From an uncultured Prochlorococcus sp. (lineage in GTDB: Bacteria > Cyanobacteriota > Cyanobacteriia > PCC-6307 > Cyanobiaceae), in NCBI GenBank assembly GCA_902573045.1, contig CACGIB010000003.1, positions 1-64,000 of the forward strand: a stretch of 64,000 nt of DNA, read 5' to 3'. Below, piece after piece: positions 57,102 through 64,000 of the stretch. Position 1 is the stretch's first letter. Every line of letters begins with the position of its first letter. The notes beneath the pieces are model-generated. The model saw nothing but the letters and a program-made list of their open reading frames with translations. It had not been told where the DNA came from and did not search any database. The translations under genes and the position numbers were made by a program.

Positions 57102-57260
57102 ATGAAGAACTTCCTCATATCAGGTTTGGTAGATGATAAATACAGAATAAAGGTTAATCTTTTGGCGATCTCTCCAGATCATGCCATCAAAGTTTTTCAG
57201 CAAAAATATCCAAAGGCAAAAGATATTTATGTAATACAGAACTTATTCAAAAAATCTTAA
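57102..57260 (+). CDS. Small protein of unknown function, 52 residues
   Basis: MKNFLISGLVDDKYRIKVNL, then LAISPDHAIKVFQQKYPKAKDIYVIQ. Basic and soluble with a regular strand-helix-strand pattern. First gene of a microprotein run, behind promoter element 6. No family recognised. Confidence 0.6.
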   Translation: MKNFLISGLVDDKYRIKVNLLAISPDHAIKVFQQKYPKAKDIYVIQNLFKKS

Positions 57261-57285
57261 ATTTCTAAAAAGCTTTTCTTCAGTA

Positions 57286-57477
57286 ATGCCACTATCGTCA
57301 TACCGGATGCACAGAATTTATCTTGCAGCGACCATGAATTATGGTCTCGGTTCTGATGATCCAGAAGAGTTAGCTTTTTATAACAAAATCAGAAAAGAGA
57401 TGGATGATATGAAAAAAGAACCTTTTAAAAAAGGGATACCTCTTAACTGGGATAACCCTGAAGAAATAGGTAAATGA
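57286..57477 (+). CDS. Small protein of unknown function, 63 residues
   Basis: A soluble protein with the stretch GSDDPEELAFYNKIRKEMDDMKKEPF. The start could be the ATG at 57286 or the one at 57307 (MHRIYLAATMNYG). Its TGA overlaps the next ATG (ATGA). Confidence 0.6.
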   Translation: MPLSSYRMHRIYLAATMNYGLGSDDPEELAFYNKIRKEMDDMKKEPFKKGIPLNWDNPEEIGK

Positions 57478-57584
57478 ATTTAAATACTTTTTTATTAATT
57501 GATGGGAGTCTGATGCTTATTGGTCTACCTTTACTGATGATTTTTAAAGGAAAAAAAACTAATAGAAATCTCACAAGATTTTAA
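57474..57584 (+). CDS. 36-residue single-span membrane peptide
   Basis: MNLNTFLLIDGSLMLIGLPL and a basic tail (FKGKKTNRNLTRF). The hydrophobic segment about 5-24 and the 4-base overlap with the preceding stop support a real, translationally coupled microprotein. Confidence 0.5.
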   Translation: MNLNTFLLIDGSLMLIGLPLLMIFKGKKTNRNLTRF

Positions 57585-57599
57585 CAATATTCAAATTCA

Positions 57600-57705
57600 A
57601 TTGTTGATCCTTTATCCGTATAAGGGAGTTCCTCAAACCGTACATATTTATTAGTCGGATAGCTTGCCTGACTAGTTAGAACATGGTTGTAGTCGTCATG
57701 AGCAA
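57600..57705 (+). other. Possible structured leader before the 57,706 gene
   Basis: CCTTTAT/ATAAGG around CCGT forms a small bulged hairpin, then a single-stranded GTTCCTCAAACCG stretch, then TAGTCGG ... CTGACTA forms a second hairpin. The arrangement of two stems flanking an unpaired CCTCA-containing stretch recalls small RNAs such as Yfr1, but the core differs and no terminator is present. Confidence 0.25.
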
Positions 57706-57843
57706 ATGTCTACTAAATCCACTATAAAAGAAGATCATCAATCTGTGATTGAAGAAAGATCAGAAGAAGAACTTCTTGAGGAAGAAATCAGGAATCAGCA
57801 AACATTGGATAGTTTTGTTGAATCTGATAAGCACTGGAGTTGA
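57706..57843 (+). CDS. Acidic 45-residue protein
   Basis: MSTKSTIKEDHQSVIEERSE followed by EELLEEEIRNQQ: a highly charged helix, no signal. It precedes the 57871 gene by 27 bases. Composition and a clean frame support it; no family recognised. Confidence 0.55.
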   Translation: MSTKSTIKEDHQSVIEERSEEELLEEEIRNQQTLDSFVESDKHWS

Positions 57844-57870
57844 TCAAAACTTATTTACTAGGAGAAAGTT

Positions 57871-58056
57871 ATGAACTTAAAAAGATCACCATTCTCAATC
57901 TTGAATAAAGAGAGTAGAGAAATTGACTATATCAAAGGAGTTTACAAGAGAAAAATTCAAGCTGAAATTGAATCTTATAAAGATCCCGAAGATGAAGATA
58001 AGAGAGATACAATCCAAGCTCAAGATATATTGAAGCTTGATAGGATCTCAATTTAG
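57871..58056 (+). CDS. Small charged protein, 61 residues
   Basis: MNLKRSPFSILNKESREIDY, then a Lys/Glu-rich helix ending DILKLDRISI. A ribosome-binding site (AGGAGA) lies 6 bases upstream, which fixes the start. It overlaps the end of a convergent gene by 4 bases. Function unknown. Confidence 0.65.
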   Translation: MNLKRSPFSILNKESREIDYIKGVYKRKIQAEIESYKDPEDEDKRDTIQAQDILKLDRISI

Positions 58057-58355
58057 TTATTCTTTTTTTTCTTCTTCTTATCCTTTTTTTTCATCTTTAC
58101 CTTTTCATAAACTTCATCAGCCTTCATTTCAATATTATCCAGCTTATTTGATAGTTCCTTTAAAGTTTCTGCTTTTCCTTCTTTAATTACGGTATTTTTT
58201 TGGTCAATAATTTTAACAGGCTCTTCTATAACTAAAGTATCTTTTGTCTCTTCAGTTTTAATTCTAAACTTACCTTTTATAAAATTGGCCATAAAAATAA
58301 GAATAGGTACATGGGCTAGACCACCTATTACTATTCTTGTTTCTGAATAAGCCAT
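58053..58355 (-). CDS. Small membrane protein with a lysine-rich tail
   Basis: A 100-residue protein: one transmembrane helix (about 8-27, VIGGLAHVPILIFMANFI-like), a mixed linker, a probable coiled coil (KAETLKELSNKLDNIEMKADEVYEKV, with polar heptads) and a C-terminus of mostly Lys. It probably sits in a membrane with the basic tail in the cytoplasm. No family recognised. Confidence 0.65.
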   Translation of the reverse strand: MAYSETRIVIGGLAHVPILIFMANFIKGKFRIKTEETKDTLVIEEPVKIIDQKNTVIKEGKAETLKELSNKLDNIEMKADEVYEKVKMKKKDKKKKKKNN

Positions 58356-58497
58356 TTAATAGTTAAAAGTTCTGAGATATTTAAGCATAAATTTAATTTT
58401 TAAATTCGTTTTATTAAGCCAATAAATATTAGTAATCATTTCTTGATTCGTAGATCAAAAATCTTGCTATTAATTGAGTAGAGACTTTTTTTATCAA

Positions 58498-58587
58498 ATG
58501 CCATTAGACGTATTTCTAATGAACATGTGTGTTGTAGTTATAGCTCTGCTTATCAGAAGAGAAATCAAACTTAAGAAGGCTAGATAG
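58498..58587 (+). CDS. 29-residue membrane microprotein
   Basis: MPLDVFLMNMCVVVIALLIR plus a basic tail REIKLKKAR: a single hydrophobic helix with positive C-terminal flank. It ends 3 bases before the next small membrane protein, forming a pair. Confidence 0.45.
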   Translation: MPLDVFLMNMCVVVIALLIRREIKLKKAR

Positions 58588-58590
58588 ATT

Positions 58591-58710
58591 ATGAAGACAC
58601 AAATTTTAAAAGAGAAATACATTCCAAATATCCATGCTATTACCCTTTTACTATTGCTTCTTTTATGTCTGTGGTTGCCTCTAGCACTCAGATTCTTATT
58701 AATAATTTAG
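58591..58710 (+). CDS. 39-residue membrane microprotein
   Basis: A basic start (MKTQILKEKYIPNIH) and a long Leu-rich helix to the C-terminus. It lies directly after the 29-residue membrane peptide. Unknown function. Confidence 0.45.
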   Translation: MKTQILKEKYIPNIHAITLLLLLLLCLWLPLALRFLLII

Positions 58711-58738
58711 TCGAACTAGTTAGTTAATACCCTTTTCC

Positions 58739-59128
58739 TTAAACTCTGCTATAACCAAATTTTGTTTTAAAGATCTTATATGGAACTCCTGTTCCGTTCA
58801 TGGCTTCAATAACTTTATCTCCCACAGTTCCGTAAAATTCAACCGAAAGATCAGTTCCCAGTTCAGCATGTGCCTCAAGATAAACACCTAATGCTGGATT
58901 AGCTAAATGAGCTAGTAAAGCATCATCATTTTTATAAACTTCTGACCATACGAAACGAAGAGGATCATCAGGATCTTGATCAAAAGTATGATGGAGCATT
59001 CCTGGTTCGTCAGCTTCAACAGCTTTATCTGTCTTATCTGCAATTTCTAAGTATTCTGCAACCTTATCTTCCTTAACTTTAAGTTTTGCAAGAAGCATAA
59101 ATGGAGTGTCTGATCCAAAAATAGACAT
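58739..59128 (-). CDS. Antibiotic biosynthesis monooxygenase (ABM)-domain protein
   Basis: A dimeric alpha/beta-barrel protein of about 129 residues with FMLLAKLKVKEDKVAEYLEI and MLHHTFDQDPDDPLRFVWSEVYKNDDALLAH, the ABM pattern, and a C-terminal extension. I start at the ATG at 59128 (MSIFGSDTPF) because a hairpin and T-run lie just upstream and the extra residues of the longer frame (to 59173) are not needed for the fold. First of four similar-fold proteins here. Confidence 0.75.
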   Translation of the reverse strand: MSIFGSDTPFMLLAKLKVKEDKVAEYLEIADKTDKAVEADEPGMLHHTFDQDPDDPLRFVWSEVYKNDDALLAHLANPALGVYLEAHAELGTDLSVEFYGTVGDKVIEAMNGTGVPYKIFKTKFGYSRV

Positions 59129-59153
59129 AAAAAAAAGACTCTTGCGAGCCTGA

Positions 59154-59165
59154 GTGATGGGGATT
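59154..59165. repeat. 12-base direct repeat, copy 1 (leader of the ABM gene)
   Basis: GTGATGGGGATT, repeated exactly at 59266-59277. Here it lies in the 5' leader of the minus-strand ABM gene, next to a GNRA-loop hairpin (GGCTC-GCAA-GAGTC on the minus strand) with a T8 run. Confidence 0.7.
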
Positions 59166-59230
59166 TCCATCATGACAAATTAATTAGAAACTAACAACTC
59201 CACCAATAGTAAATTTTAATTACTTACAAA

Positions 59231-59320
59231 CACTATATGTAGTGCTAGGATTTTAAAAAGGCCGGGTGATGGGGATTATCCTGCTTTTACACTGGGGCGA
59301 AGTTATCGCCCTTTTTTTTA
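59231..59320 (+). ncRNA. Candidate plus-strand small RNA with terminator
   Basis: After an inverted repeat CACTA-TATG-TAGTG (59231-59244), the plus strand has a short non-coding stretch ending in a perfect terminator: GGGCGA (59295-59300), loop AGTTA, TCGCCC (59306-59311), then eight T. It contains the second copy of the 12-base repeat, so the RNA would be complementary to the ABM-gene leader transcribed from the other strand. No ORF is present on the plus strand. Confidence 0.4.
59295..59320 (+). terminator. Intrinsic terminator on the plus strand
   Basis: A 6-bp GC-rich perfect stem with a 5-base loop followed by TTTTTTTTA. There is no plus-strand protein gene upstream, which points to a non-coding transcript. 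Confidence 0.8.
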
Positions 59321-59467
59321 TGGGTATAACTTTCTAATAGCTTCTTGTTGTTCTTGTTTTTTTATTTCTTCAGCATCATAAACAGGACAAGTATTCTGAT
59401 TAAGTGATGAGAAAAAGCACTTTTTTTTAAAACGTTTGAATATAGGAGTCAATAAAAAACGTTTCAT
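59318..59467 (-). CDS. Small basic protein, 49 residues
   Basis: MKRFLLTPIFKRFKKKCFFS, then NQNTCPVYDAEEIKKQEQQE. It starts 5 bases after the stop of the secreted 164-residue gene on the same strand, so is probably co-transcribed. Too short to assign a family. Confidence 0.5.
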   Translation of the reverse strand: MKRFLLTPIFKRFKKKCFFSSLNQNTCPVYDAEEIKKQEQQEAIRKLYP

Positions 59468-59472
59468 TGCTT

Positions 59473-59967
59473 TTATTTGCTAAATTGCTCAAACATACTT
59501 AAATATTGCAGAGGAAAAACTCTGGTTAAATTTTCTACTCTCTCTTCATCTAATACAACACCCTCTGGTAATTTCTTAATTAACTTTGGAATAGCTTTTT
59601 TTGTTTCCTCTCTGCAGAAATTAATTCTATAAGTAGCTTCTTTTTTTATATTCGTTTTAATTAATCCATCTTTTTCAAGCATAAATTTTAAATCAAGATT
59701 ATTTCCTTTCAAAAGAGCAATTAAAACAGTATCTGAAATTTTTAAAGCTTCCGCAGGTTCTTTATCTTTGTTTATTCCAAATATCCAGGTACAGGCACCA
59801 ACTCCTAATGCTCTTGCAATACAATCATCATTTCCAATTTCATCACAAGGTAATCTAAAAGATTCTTCAATTTTTTTTAGATCATATCCATTCTCACCCT
59901 CTGGAAAACCAGCTTGAGCAGAAAAAGGAAATAATAATAATATTGCAGGAAGAATTAAGCTTTTCAC
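59473..59967 (-). CDS. Secreted protein of unknown function
   Basis: A 164-residue protein with a signal peptide cut near SAQA/GF (residue 19). The mature part has five cysteines (CDEIGNDDC, then ACTW and FCRE) and helical segments (EALKISDTVLIALLKG). I recognise no family. Its ATG lies directly after the stop of the DUF3764 gene. Confidence 0.7.
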   Translation of the reverse strand: MKSLILPAILLLFPFSAQAGFPEGENGYDLKKIEESFRLPCDEIGNDDCIARALGVGACTWIFGINKDKEPAEALKISDTVLIALLKGNNLDLKFMLEKDGLIKTNIKKEATYRINFCREETKKAIPKLIKKLPEGVVLDEERVENLTRVFPLQYLSMFEQFSK

Positions 59968-60246
59968 TTAAAAATAACTGGATATAACCGTTGAATCGTA
60001 AATATGACCTGCACTCTCAATTAGTGGTTTCACTGCTGGATCTTCAAACATAGCTATTGATTTACCTTCTTCACCCTGCTCAATAAGAATTACACTTGTT
60101 GGATCATCTTTCTTTACACCTTTGTATAAGCAAATAATTCCGCGCTCTTTATTCATTTTTATATTTTCTTCGCTGTCATAAACCGCAGCCCATTCTTCAA
60201 AAGGAACGCTAATTTTGAATGTGAAAACGGTAGTTTCAAGAGACAT
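59968..60246 (-). CDS. DUF3764-like small protein
   Basis: A 92-residue protein (MSLETTVFTFKISVPFEEWA) with the pattern I associate with DUF3764: KMNKERGIICLYKGVKKDDPTSVILIEQGEEG. Predicted alpha/beta barrel like its neighbours. The ATG at 60246 is preferred over 60297 because the longer frame would overlap the upstream gene and adds a non-conserved stretch. Confidence 0.7.
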   Translation of the reverse strand: MSLETTVFTFKISVPFEEWAAVYDSEENIKMNKERGIICLYKGVKKDDPTSVILIEQGEEGKSIAMFEDPAVKPLIESAGHIYDSTVISSYF

Positions 60247-60293
60247 AATAAAAAGGAGATAGTTGCTCCCTATTCTAGATAGACTGTCAATAA

Positions 60294-60641
60294 TCAAGAA
60301 AAAACTGGTGGATAAGGTGCTTGTCCATTCATTAATGATGTGTCAATTGGTTTACAGATATTCATCAGAGCATCTTGTCCGAAACCTGGACCAGAGGGGC
60401 CGTCTATAAACTCCTGAAACTCCTCAGCTGAAATACCCTCCTTTACTTCCCAAAAACAATATACAGGACCAGTTTTAGTTACGGCATTTGCAGAATGGTT
60501 AAAAAATCCTTTTTCTTTATTAGCTGCTACCGCATCATCCCATCCACCACCAGGTGACATTGCCGCATAAGCTGTTTCCCACCATTTTTCAGCTTTTCCT
60601 GCCTTAAATTCATGATGAACGATATAAAAAGTTGATGCCAT
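60294..60641 (-). CDS. Dimeric alpha/beta-barrel-like protein, 115 residues
   Basis: MASTFYIVHHEFKAGKAEKW is the first strand and helix of a ferredoxin-like barrel; VYCFWEVKEGISAEEFQEFIDG is the third strand and second helix. The family is probably near DUF4242/ABM, but I cannot name it. Same strand and order as two related neighbours. Confidence 0.7.
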   Translation of the reverse strand: MASTFYIVHHEFKAGKAEKWWETAYAAMSPGGGWDDAVAANKEKGFFNHSANAVTKTGPVYCFWEVKEGISAEEFQEFIDGPSGPGFGQDALMNICKPIDTSLMNGQAPYPPVFS

Positions 60642-60713
60642 AAAAATAATATTTGAGCTAATAATAAAGTTACTTGATATAAGTAAAGGGAAGATGAATT
60701 TATTTTGAATTCC

Positions 60714-60741
60714 TAAATAAAAAAGGGGGCTAAAAGCCCCT
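60714..60741 (-). terminator. Terminator of the 60,773 gene
   Basis: On the minus strand AGGGGCT...AGCCCC folds (plus 60726-60731 with 60735-60740, loop AAA) and is followed by CTTTTTTATTT. Confidence 0.8.
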
Positions 60742-60772
60742 AGCGATCGACTGTCAATATATACAATCTAAA

Positions 60773-61126
60773 TCAGAATCCAGATATTGCTTCATAGAAA
60801 TCAGCGTCTGGCAGTATTTCCTTCAAGGGTTCAATCTCCTTGGCAGGGCCTTGGACCTGCACAGTAATATCTGACACTTCAAAAAGCTTGGGAATCATAT
60901 GTCCCATATTTTTGAGATGAAATAAAGCGGCGGCACCATCTTTATATGCCTCTCTTACATAAGCCTTATCTGAGCCGCATGTAGTGATATTAAAAAAAAG
61001 GCAGTCAGGTTCATTAGCTTTTGTCAGTACCAAAATTTCTTCTAAAAGAGCTATGCACTGGTCCGTCTTCCCCTCCTTGATTGTGAAGTGGGGATGGATA
61101 GAAACCATGGTTGTATCTAGAGACAT
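60773..61126 (-). CDS. ABM-domain putative quinol monooxygenase
   Basis: A 117-residue protein with VSIHPHFTIKEGKTDQCIALLEEILVLT (strand-helix) and CLFFNITTCGSDKAYVREAYKDGAAALFHL, the ABM layout. The G+C and codon pattern looks somewhat higher than its neighbours. It is the first gene of the minus-strand group of four barrel proteins, but has its own terminator. Confidence 0.75.
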   Translation of the reverse strand: MSLDTTMVSIHPHFTIKEGKTDQCIALLEEILVLTKANEPDCLFFNITTCGSDKAYVREAYKDGAAALFHLKNMGHMIPKLFEVSDITVQVQGPAKEIEPLKEILPDADFYEAISGF

Positions 61127-61266
61127 TAATTTATAGATATTTCTCCTATCTTTTTAGCAACTAATCTTTATGAACAAGTTAAAAATATGGATTATCTAAA
61201 AATTAAGAATGTTAATTTGGTATCACATGTACCGTTTATATGTTTTTTGAAAGCTATTAATTGGAT

Positions 61267-61449
61267 ATGAGTTACTTTGCTGAACCAAACCATATTGAAT
61301 ATGATGAATGGTTCGATGAAAACATCGACCCAGTGGATCTTGTGAATTACTCAGATGAAAAGGAGTTCAGTGATTCGGTACACTTTAAGTTCCATAAGAT
61401 GTCCACTAGAAATTTAACGATTGGTTCTTCTGATAATTTTCACTGGTAA
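61267..61449 (+). CDS. Acidic hypothetical protein, 60 residues
   Basis: MSYFAEPNHIEYDEWFDENI: strongly acidic N-terminal half, then a His/Lys/Ser-rich end. A TTG 6 bases earlier is an alternative start. A TTGGTATCA (61217-61225) resembles the island promoter -35, but the -10 part is poor. Function unknown. Confidence 0.55.
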   Translation: MSYFAEPNHIEYDEWFDENIDPVDLVNYSDEKEFSDSVHFKFHKMSTRNLTIGSSDNFHW

Positions 61450-61485
61450 GTAAAAGATTTTTCACTCCATAAATATTTATGAATC

Positions 61486-61863
61486 TTACGCAGAATATGT
61501 TCCATCACTTTCTCTTCTTGCCTTAGCTAATACAATTTCATCTACAACTTTTTCAATCATGTAAGCACTTTTTTTACCAAAACATTTTTCTTTTTTAATA
61601 CTCTCAAAATCATTTGGGATTAAATCATTATGCTCACAACAGTCGCATTTAATATCAATTTTCTTACCTCTGAAAACCTCCAAAGCTCTAGAAAAAATCC
61701 ATTGCTGAACTGAAATACTTTCCCAACTATCAAAATTCGACCATTTATCAAAATCCCTATTAAGGATGCCTTTTAATCCATCAGCCTGATTTACATATAA
61801 TAAGTATGAATCTTTTCTTGGTTCATCATGCATACCAATTGTTTTGACAGAATTTTGATTCAT
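61486..61863 (-). CDS. Hypothetical protein with a Cys cluster
   Basis: A 125-residue soluble protein. CDCCEH (about 81-86) with a later Cys suggests metal binding. DSWESISVQQWIFSRALEVF forms a helix. No family recognised. Confidence 0.6.
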   Translation of the reverse strand: MNQNSVKTIGMHDEPRKDSYLLYVNQADGLKGILNRDFDKWSNFDSWESISVQQWIFSRALEVFRGKKIDIKCDCCEHNDLIPNDFESIKKEKCFGKKSAYMIEKVVDEIVLAKARRESDGTYSA

Positions 61864-61933
61864 TAAATATAGATTGATTAAGTAGCTTTATAAATCTAAA
61901 GGATAATTTCAAAAATATAAACAAAAAAATGTC

Positions 61934-62401
61934 TCAAATAAGATCATTAATTGCTTTATCCAATCTAGAAGTATGATTTGTATTTCTGAGTAATTCAAAA
62001 TCCTTAAAATCAAAGCCCGGACCAACACAACAACTCACTAAAGTAAATTCGCCTGTACTTTTTGCAGCTTGCCAATATCCAGATGGAATCATTTCTACTG
62101 GATTATTGGAATCTAAAATTAAATTTCTTATTAACTTATTATCATCATCTAGGCACCATAAATTCAGAGGATGGCCCCTTAGATAAATCCAAATTTCATC
62201 AGCATTTTTTACTCTGTGCCAAGCACTTTTTGCATCTCTTTCCAAAAGATAATAAATTCCCGTAATAAAGTTTCTACTTTGGCCATCTTCCCTTATTAGA
62301 GAATTCTCACTCCTTACTATCTCTCTAAACCATCCACCTTCAGGATGAGGAGATAAATTGAATTGTTTTATTATTTCTATGTTTTTTTTATCAGGATTCA
62401 C
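61934..62401 (-). CDS. Cupin of the DUF985 family
   Basis: A 155-residue beta-barrel protein: LSPHPEGGWFREIVRS, GIYYLLERDAKSAWHRVKNADEIWIYLRG (metal-ligand His) and IPSGYWQAAKSTGEFTLVSCCVGPGFDF are diagnostic of DUF985. Related cupins act as epimerases or lyases on small molecules, but this one has no assigned reaction. Confidence 0.88.
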   Translation of the reverse strand: MNPDKKNIEIIKQFNLSPHPEGGWFREIVRSENSLIREDGQSRNFITGIYYLLERDAKSAWHRVKNADEIWIYLRGHPLNLWCLDDDNKLIRNLILDSNNPVEMIPSGYWQAAKSTGEFTLVSCCVGPGFDFKDFELLRNTNHTSRLDKAINDLI

Positions 62402-62484
62402 ATCACAAAAATATCTTTTAGATTTCTCTTATACTTAAAAGTTAACTGAAAATAAATCAAAATAAACTATATTTTCTAAAAAAA

Positions 62485-62628
62485 TTAAGCACAAATAACT
62501 GACAAATCTACAAAATTTTTATTTTCATCTGCCAGTTCAGTAATGATTCTATTGAGCCATTCAGAGGTCGTTTCACAATAGCCTACATTTAAAATAGTTT
62601 TTTGCTTTGCTGTTTCTTCTTTATTCAT
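62485..62628 (-). CDS. Small hypothetical protein, 47 residues
   Basis: MNKEETAKQKTILNVGYCET, then a helix SEWLNRIITELADENKNFVD. A plausible short soluble protein in an otherwise empty interval between the cupin gene and the 62811 gene. Confidence 0.5.
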   Translation of the reverse strand: MNKEETAKQKTILNVGYCETTSEWLNRIITELADENKNFVDLSVICA

Positions 62629-62810
62629 AGTTAAAGTATTTTTATATAAATTAGTCTTTAATTAAATCTATGTGAATAAGTCTTAATTACTATCTATTTT
62701 AAAAAGTTGTATTTAATACATATTTAAGAACTGCTAGTAAACAAATAAAATTAAATCGTTGACAAGAAAATGTATACAAGTAAGAGTAGAAAAAATTTAT
62801 TATTAAACCT

Positions 62811-62996
62811 ATGAATAACATCAAGATTGAGGAATTGATGAAAGTAAGGTTCGATGGTATTGCTAATAGAATTGGGCAATTAAGCAAAAGGGAAAGTGAG
62901 TCTTTATTACTTGAGCATCTTGAGTGGTTGGAGGGAGGATGGGAGACTGAAGAAATCTTATTTTTAAAAAAGCCCTACAGAAAATGGTGGTTCTAA
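62811..62996 (+). CDS. Hypothetical helical protein, 61 residues
   Basis: MNNIKIEELMKVRFDGIANR, then QLSKRESESLLLEHLEWLEGG and a basic aromatic end KKPYRKWWF. A TTGACA lies about 50 bases upstream. It is convergent with thiD. No family recognised. Confidence 0.6.
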   Translation: MNNIKIEELMKVRFDGIANRIGQLSKRESESLLLEHLEWLEGGWETEEILFLKKPYRKWWF

Positions 62997-63014
62997 CTCC
63001 ACTTCTATAAATAA

Positions 63015-63794
63015 TTAATGATGGCCTAAGGGACCAGGGCCAGATCCTATTTTATAAGAATTGTATAAAGATTTCTCAACAAATAATTTCGCTTTTTGTA
63101 TGGAATCAAGTAGATCAAAACCTAAAGCCTTGTAACCACAAATAGCAGCACTCAAAGTACAGCCGCTACCGTGGGTATTTTTTGTATTTATAAAATTATT
63201 AAATAGCCACTCTTTTCTACCATTTAAGTCAAGAAAAAAATCCTTTCCTTTCATATCTTTTAAACCGCCACCTTTTATAAGTACCGCTTTAGCTCCAAGA
63301 CCAATAATTTTTCTTGCTGAATTTTCGATATCTTCTTTACTCCTTATTTCTAAACCAGAAAGAAGATCTGCTTCATAAATATTTGGAGTTACCAAATCAG
63401 CAATTGGTAATAAGAGTTTTTTATAAGCATTAATAGCAGAATCTTCCAGTAATTTAGAACCAGTTCTTGTAACCATTACTGGGTCAATAATTTTTGTTAT
63501 TTTGTATGTATTTAATTTTGAAGCAGTATCTTTAATTATCCTTTCATTTAATAACATTCCAGTTTTTAAGGCATCAATATCAAAATCAGCAAATAAAGTA
63601 TCTAACTGATTCAATAAAGTATTCTTCTCTACTGGTTGAACGCATGTAACCTCTATACTATTTTGTGCGGTAATACATGTAATAACAGAACATCCATGTA
63701 CTTTAAGGGCCATGAAAGTTTTCAAGTCAGCCTGTATGCCTGCTCCACCCCCGGAGTCACTACCGCCTATTGAAAGTGCAATTTTAGAATACAT
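63015..63794 (-). CDS. thiD: Hydroxymethylpyrimidine (phosphate) kinase
   Basis: Phosphorylates HMP and HMP-P in thiamin synthesis. The ribokinase-like fold begins [22 protein letters not shown] and ends with the anionic-hole motif [19 protein letters not shown]. Its 259 residues are normal. A tenA-like gene lies upstream on the same strand, a usual thiamin-salvage pairing. Confidence 0.96.
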   Translation of the reverse strand: MYSKIALSIGGSDSGGGAGIQADLKTFMALKVHGCSVITCITAQNSIEVTCVQPVEKNTLLNQLDTLFADFDIDALKTGMLLNERIIKDTASKLNTYKITKIIDPVMVTRTGSKLLEDSAINAYKKLLLPIADLVTPNIYEADLLSGLEIRSKEDIENSARKIIGLGAKAVLIKGGGLKDMKGKDFFLDLNGRKEWLFNNFINTKNTHGSGCTLSAAICGYKALGFDLLDSIQKAKLFVEKSLYNSYKIGSGPGPLGHH

Positions 63795-63843
63795 AATTTA
63801 TTAACTCGTTTTTGAAAGTACTATAAATAAATTTTAATTTAAA

Positions 63844-64000
63844 TCAGAAATCTGAATATGCATTAAAAAAATCTAACTCCAATTCCATAGCTCTCCTGTA
63901 TAAATATTTGGCATGATTAATATCATATGTTTCTTTATTAGTCTCAATAAGATTTTCAAGTGAATCTGCTAGCTTTTCAAAGCTCTCATCAGAATAAGTA
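63844..64000 (-). CDS. tenA: TenA-family protein, C-terminal end (runs off the window)
   Basis: The last 52 codons: YSDESFEKLADSLENLIE, then HAKYLYRRAMELELDFFNAY before the stop. This matches the C-terminal helices of TenA/aminopyrimidine aminohydrolase, where Glu in the final helix (here in MELELDFF) serves catalysis. Position next to thiD supports thiamin salvage. The 5' part is outside the window. Confidence 0.75.
   Translation of the reverse strand, partial: TYSDESFEKLADSLENLIETNKETYDINHAKYLYRRAMELELDFFNAYSDF

Noticed and set aside
57600..57705. A Yfr1 homologue
   Set aside because: The two-hairpin layout is similar, but the unpaired core reads CCTCAAACC and not the ultraconserved Yfr1 core, and no terminator follows.
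61217..61245. A seventh copy of the island promoter before the 61267 gene
   Set aside because: TTGGTATCA is one base off and the second box is not GAACTA-like at the right distance.
62081..62110. GGAATC matches at 62085 and 62107
   Set aside because: They are inside the DUF985 coding region on the opposite strand and lack the second box.
62699..62887. Minus-strand 62-residue frame
   Set aside because: It overlaps the promoter and start of the 62811 gene and is a Phe/Ile/Leu-rich string typical of antisense AT-rich DNA.
45534..63000. CRISPR arrays or intact insertion sequences in the island
   Set aside because: No regularly spaced repeats and no transposase motifs seen on either strand; the only mobile-element trace is the integrase remnant.

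Overview
The window reads as a piece of a high-light-adapted Prochlorococcus chromosome (inference). It is very AT-rich and densely packed, intergenic gaps are short, and it has a cyanobacterial gene set: ndhB, chlG, menG/ubiE of phylloquinone synthesis, pipX, cobI, sepF, malate:quinone oxidoreductase and several cyanobacterium-only small families. There is no rRNA, CRISPR array or intact insertion sequence.

Region 1 (1-45,533) is core chromosome. It starts inside topA, which carries a one-base frameshift in a C7 run. It then runs through ndhB, an ABC ATPase, birA, a DUF721 protein, menG, hisF, chlG, a class A penicillin-binding protein, rsmB, a photolyase operon with three small partner genes, trmH, an oligopeptide-type ABC permease, lepA, mqo, nfu, a glutamine-II type riboswitch with its small DUF4278 gene, arsM-like, murE, yidD, rpsD, two Cys/Met PLP enzymes plus cysK, queA, pdhC, an acyl-CoA ligase, lipB, hpf, deoC, recO, a glycosyltransferase, and the minus-strand run aroQ-miaE-cobI-DUF1823-der-cbiQ-pipX-yggS-sepF-proC. 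tRNA-Tyr and tRNA-Thr close this region.

Region 2 (45,534-about 63,000) looks like a genomic island. Directly after tRNA-Thr lies a decayed tyrosine-recombinase gene. The island then holds a small secreted peptide, a secreted zinc metallopeptidase, a 1236-residue secreted TPR-CHAT (caspase-like) protein, a DnaB-like ATPase without the DnaB N-terminal domain, a highly divergent sigma-factor-like protein, a DUF1822-like partner, a secreted TPR protein and two cytosolic or membrane unknowns. It continues with a run of microproteins, four small dimeric alpha/beta-barrel (ABM/DUF3764-like) proteins and a DUF985 cupin. Region 3 (63,015-64,000) returns to core metabolism with thiD and the 3' end of a tenA-like gene.

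The main discovery is in the island. Six gene starts (45,972; 50,884; 54,377; 55,500; 56,174; 57,102) are preceded by the same bipartite element, TTGGAATCA - 13 (once 14) bases - GAACTA-like. This has the geometry of an ECF-type sigma promoter: GGAATC, 16 bases, ACTAAA-like. The element lies upstream of the operon that encodes the divergent sigma-like protein. I infer an autoregulated sigma regulon built around a CHAT protease, a metallopeptidase and several secreted or structured products. Two members share a 5' leader stem-loop whose arms differ by compensating changes, and a roughly 130-nt structured RNA with its own terminator follows the fourth gene. All family names come from reading the sequence and memory; no search was run.
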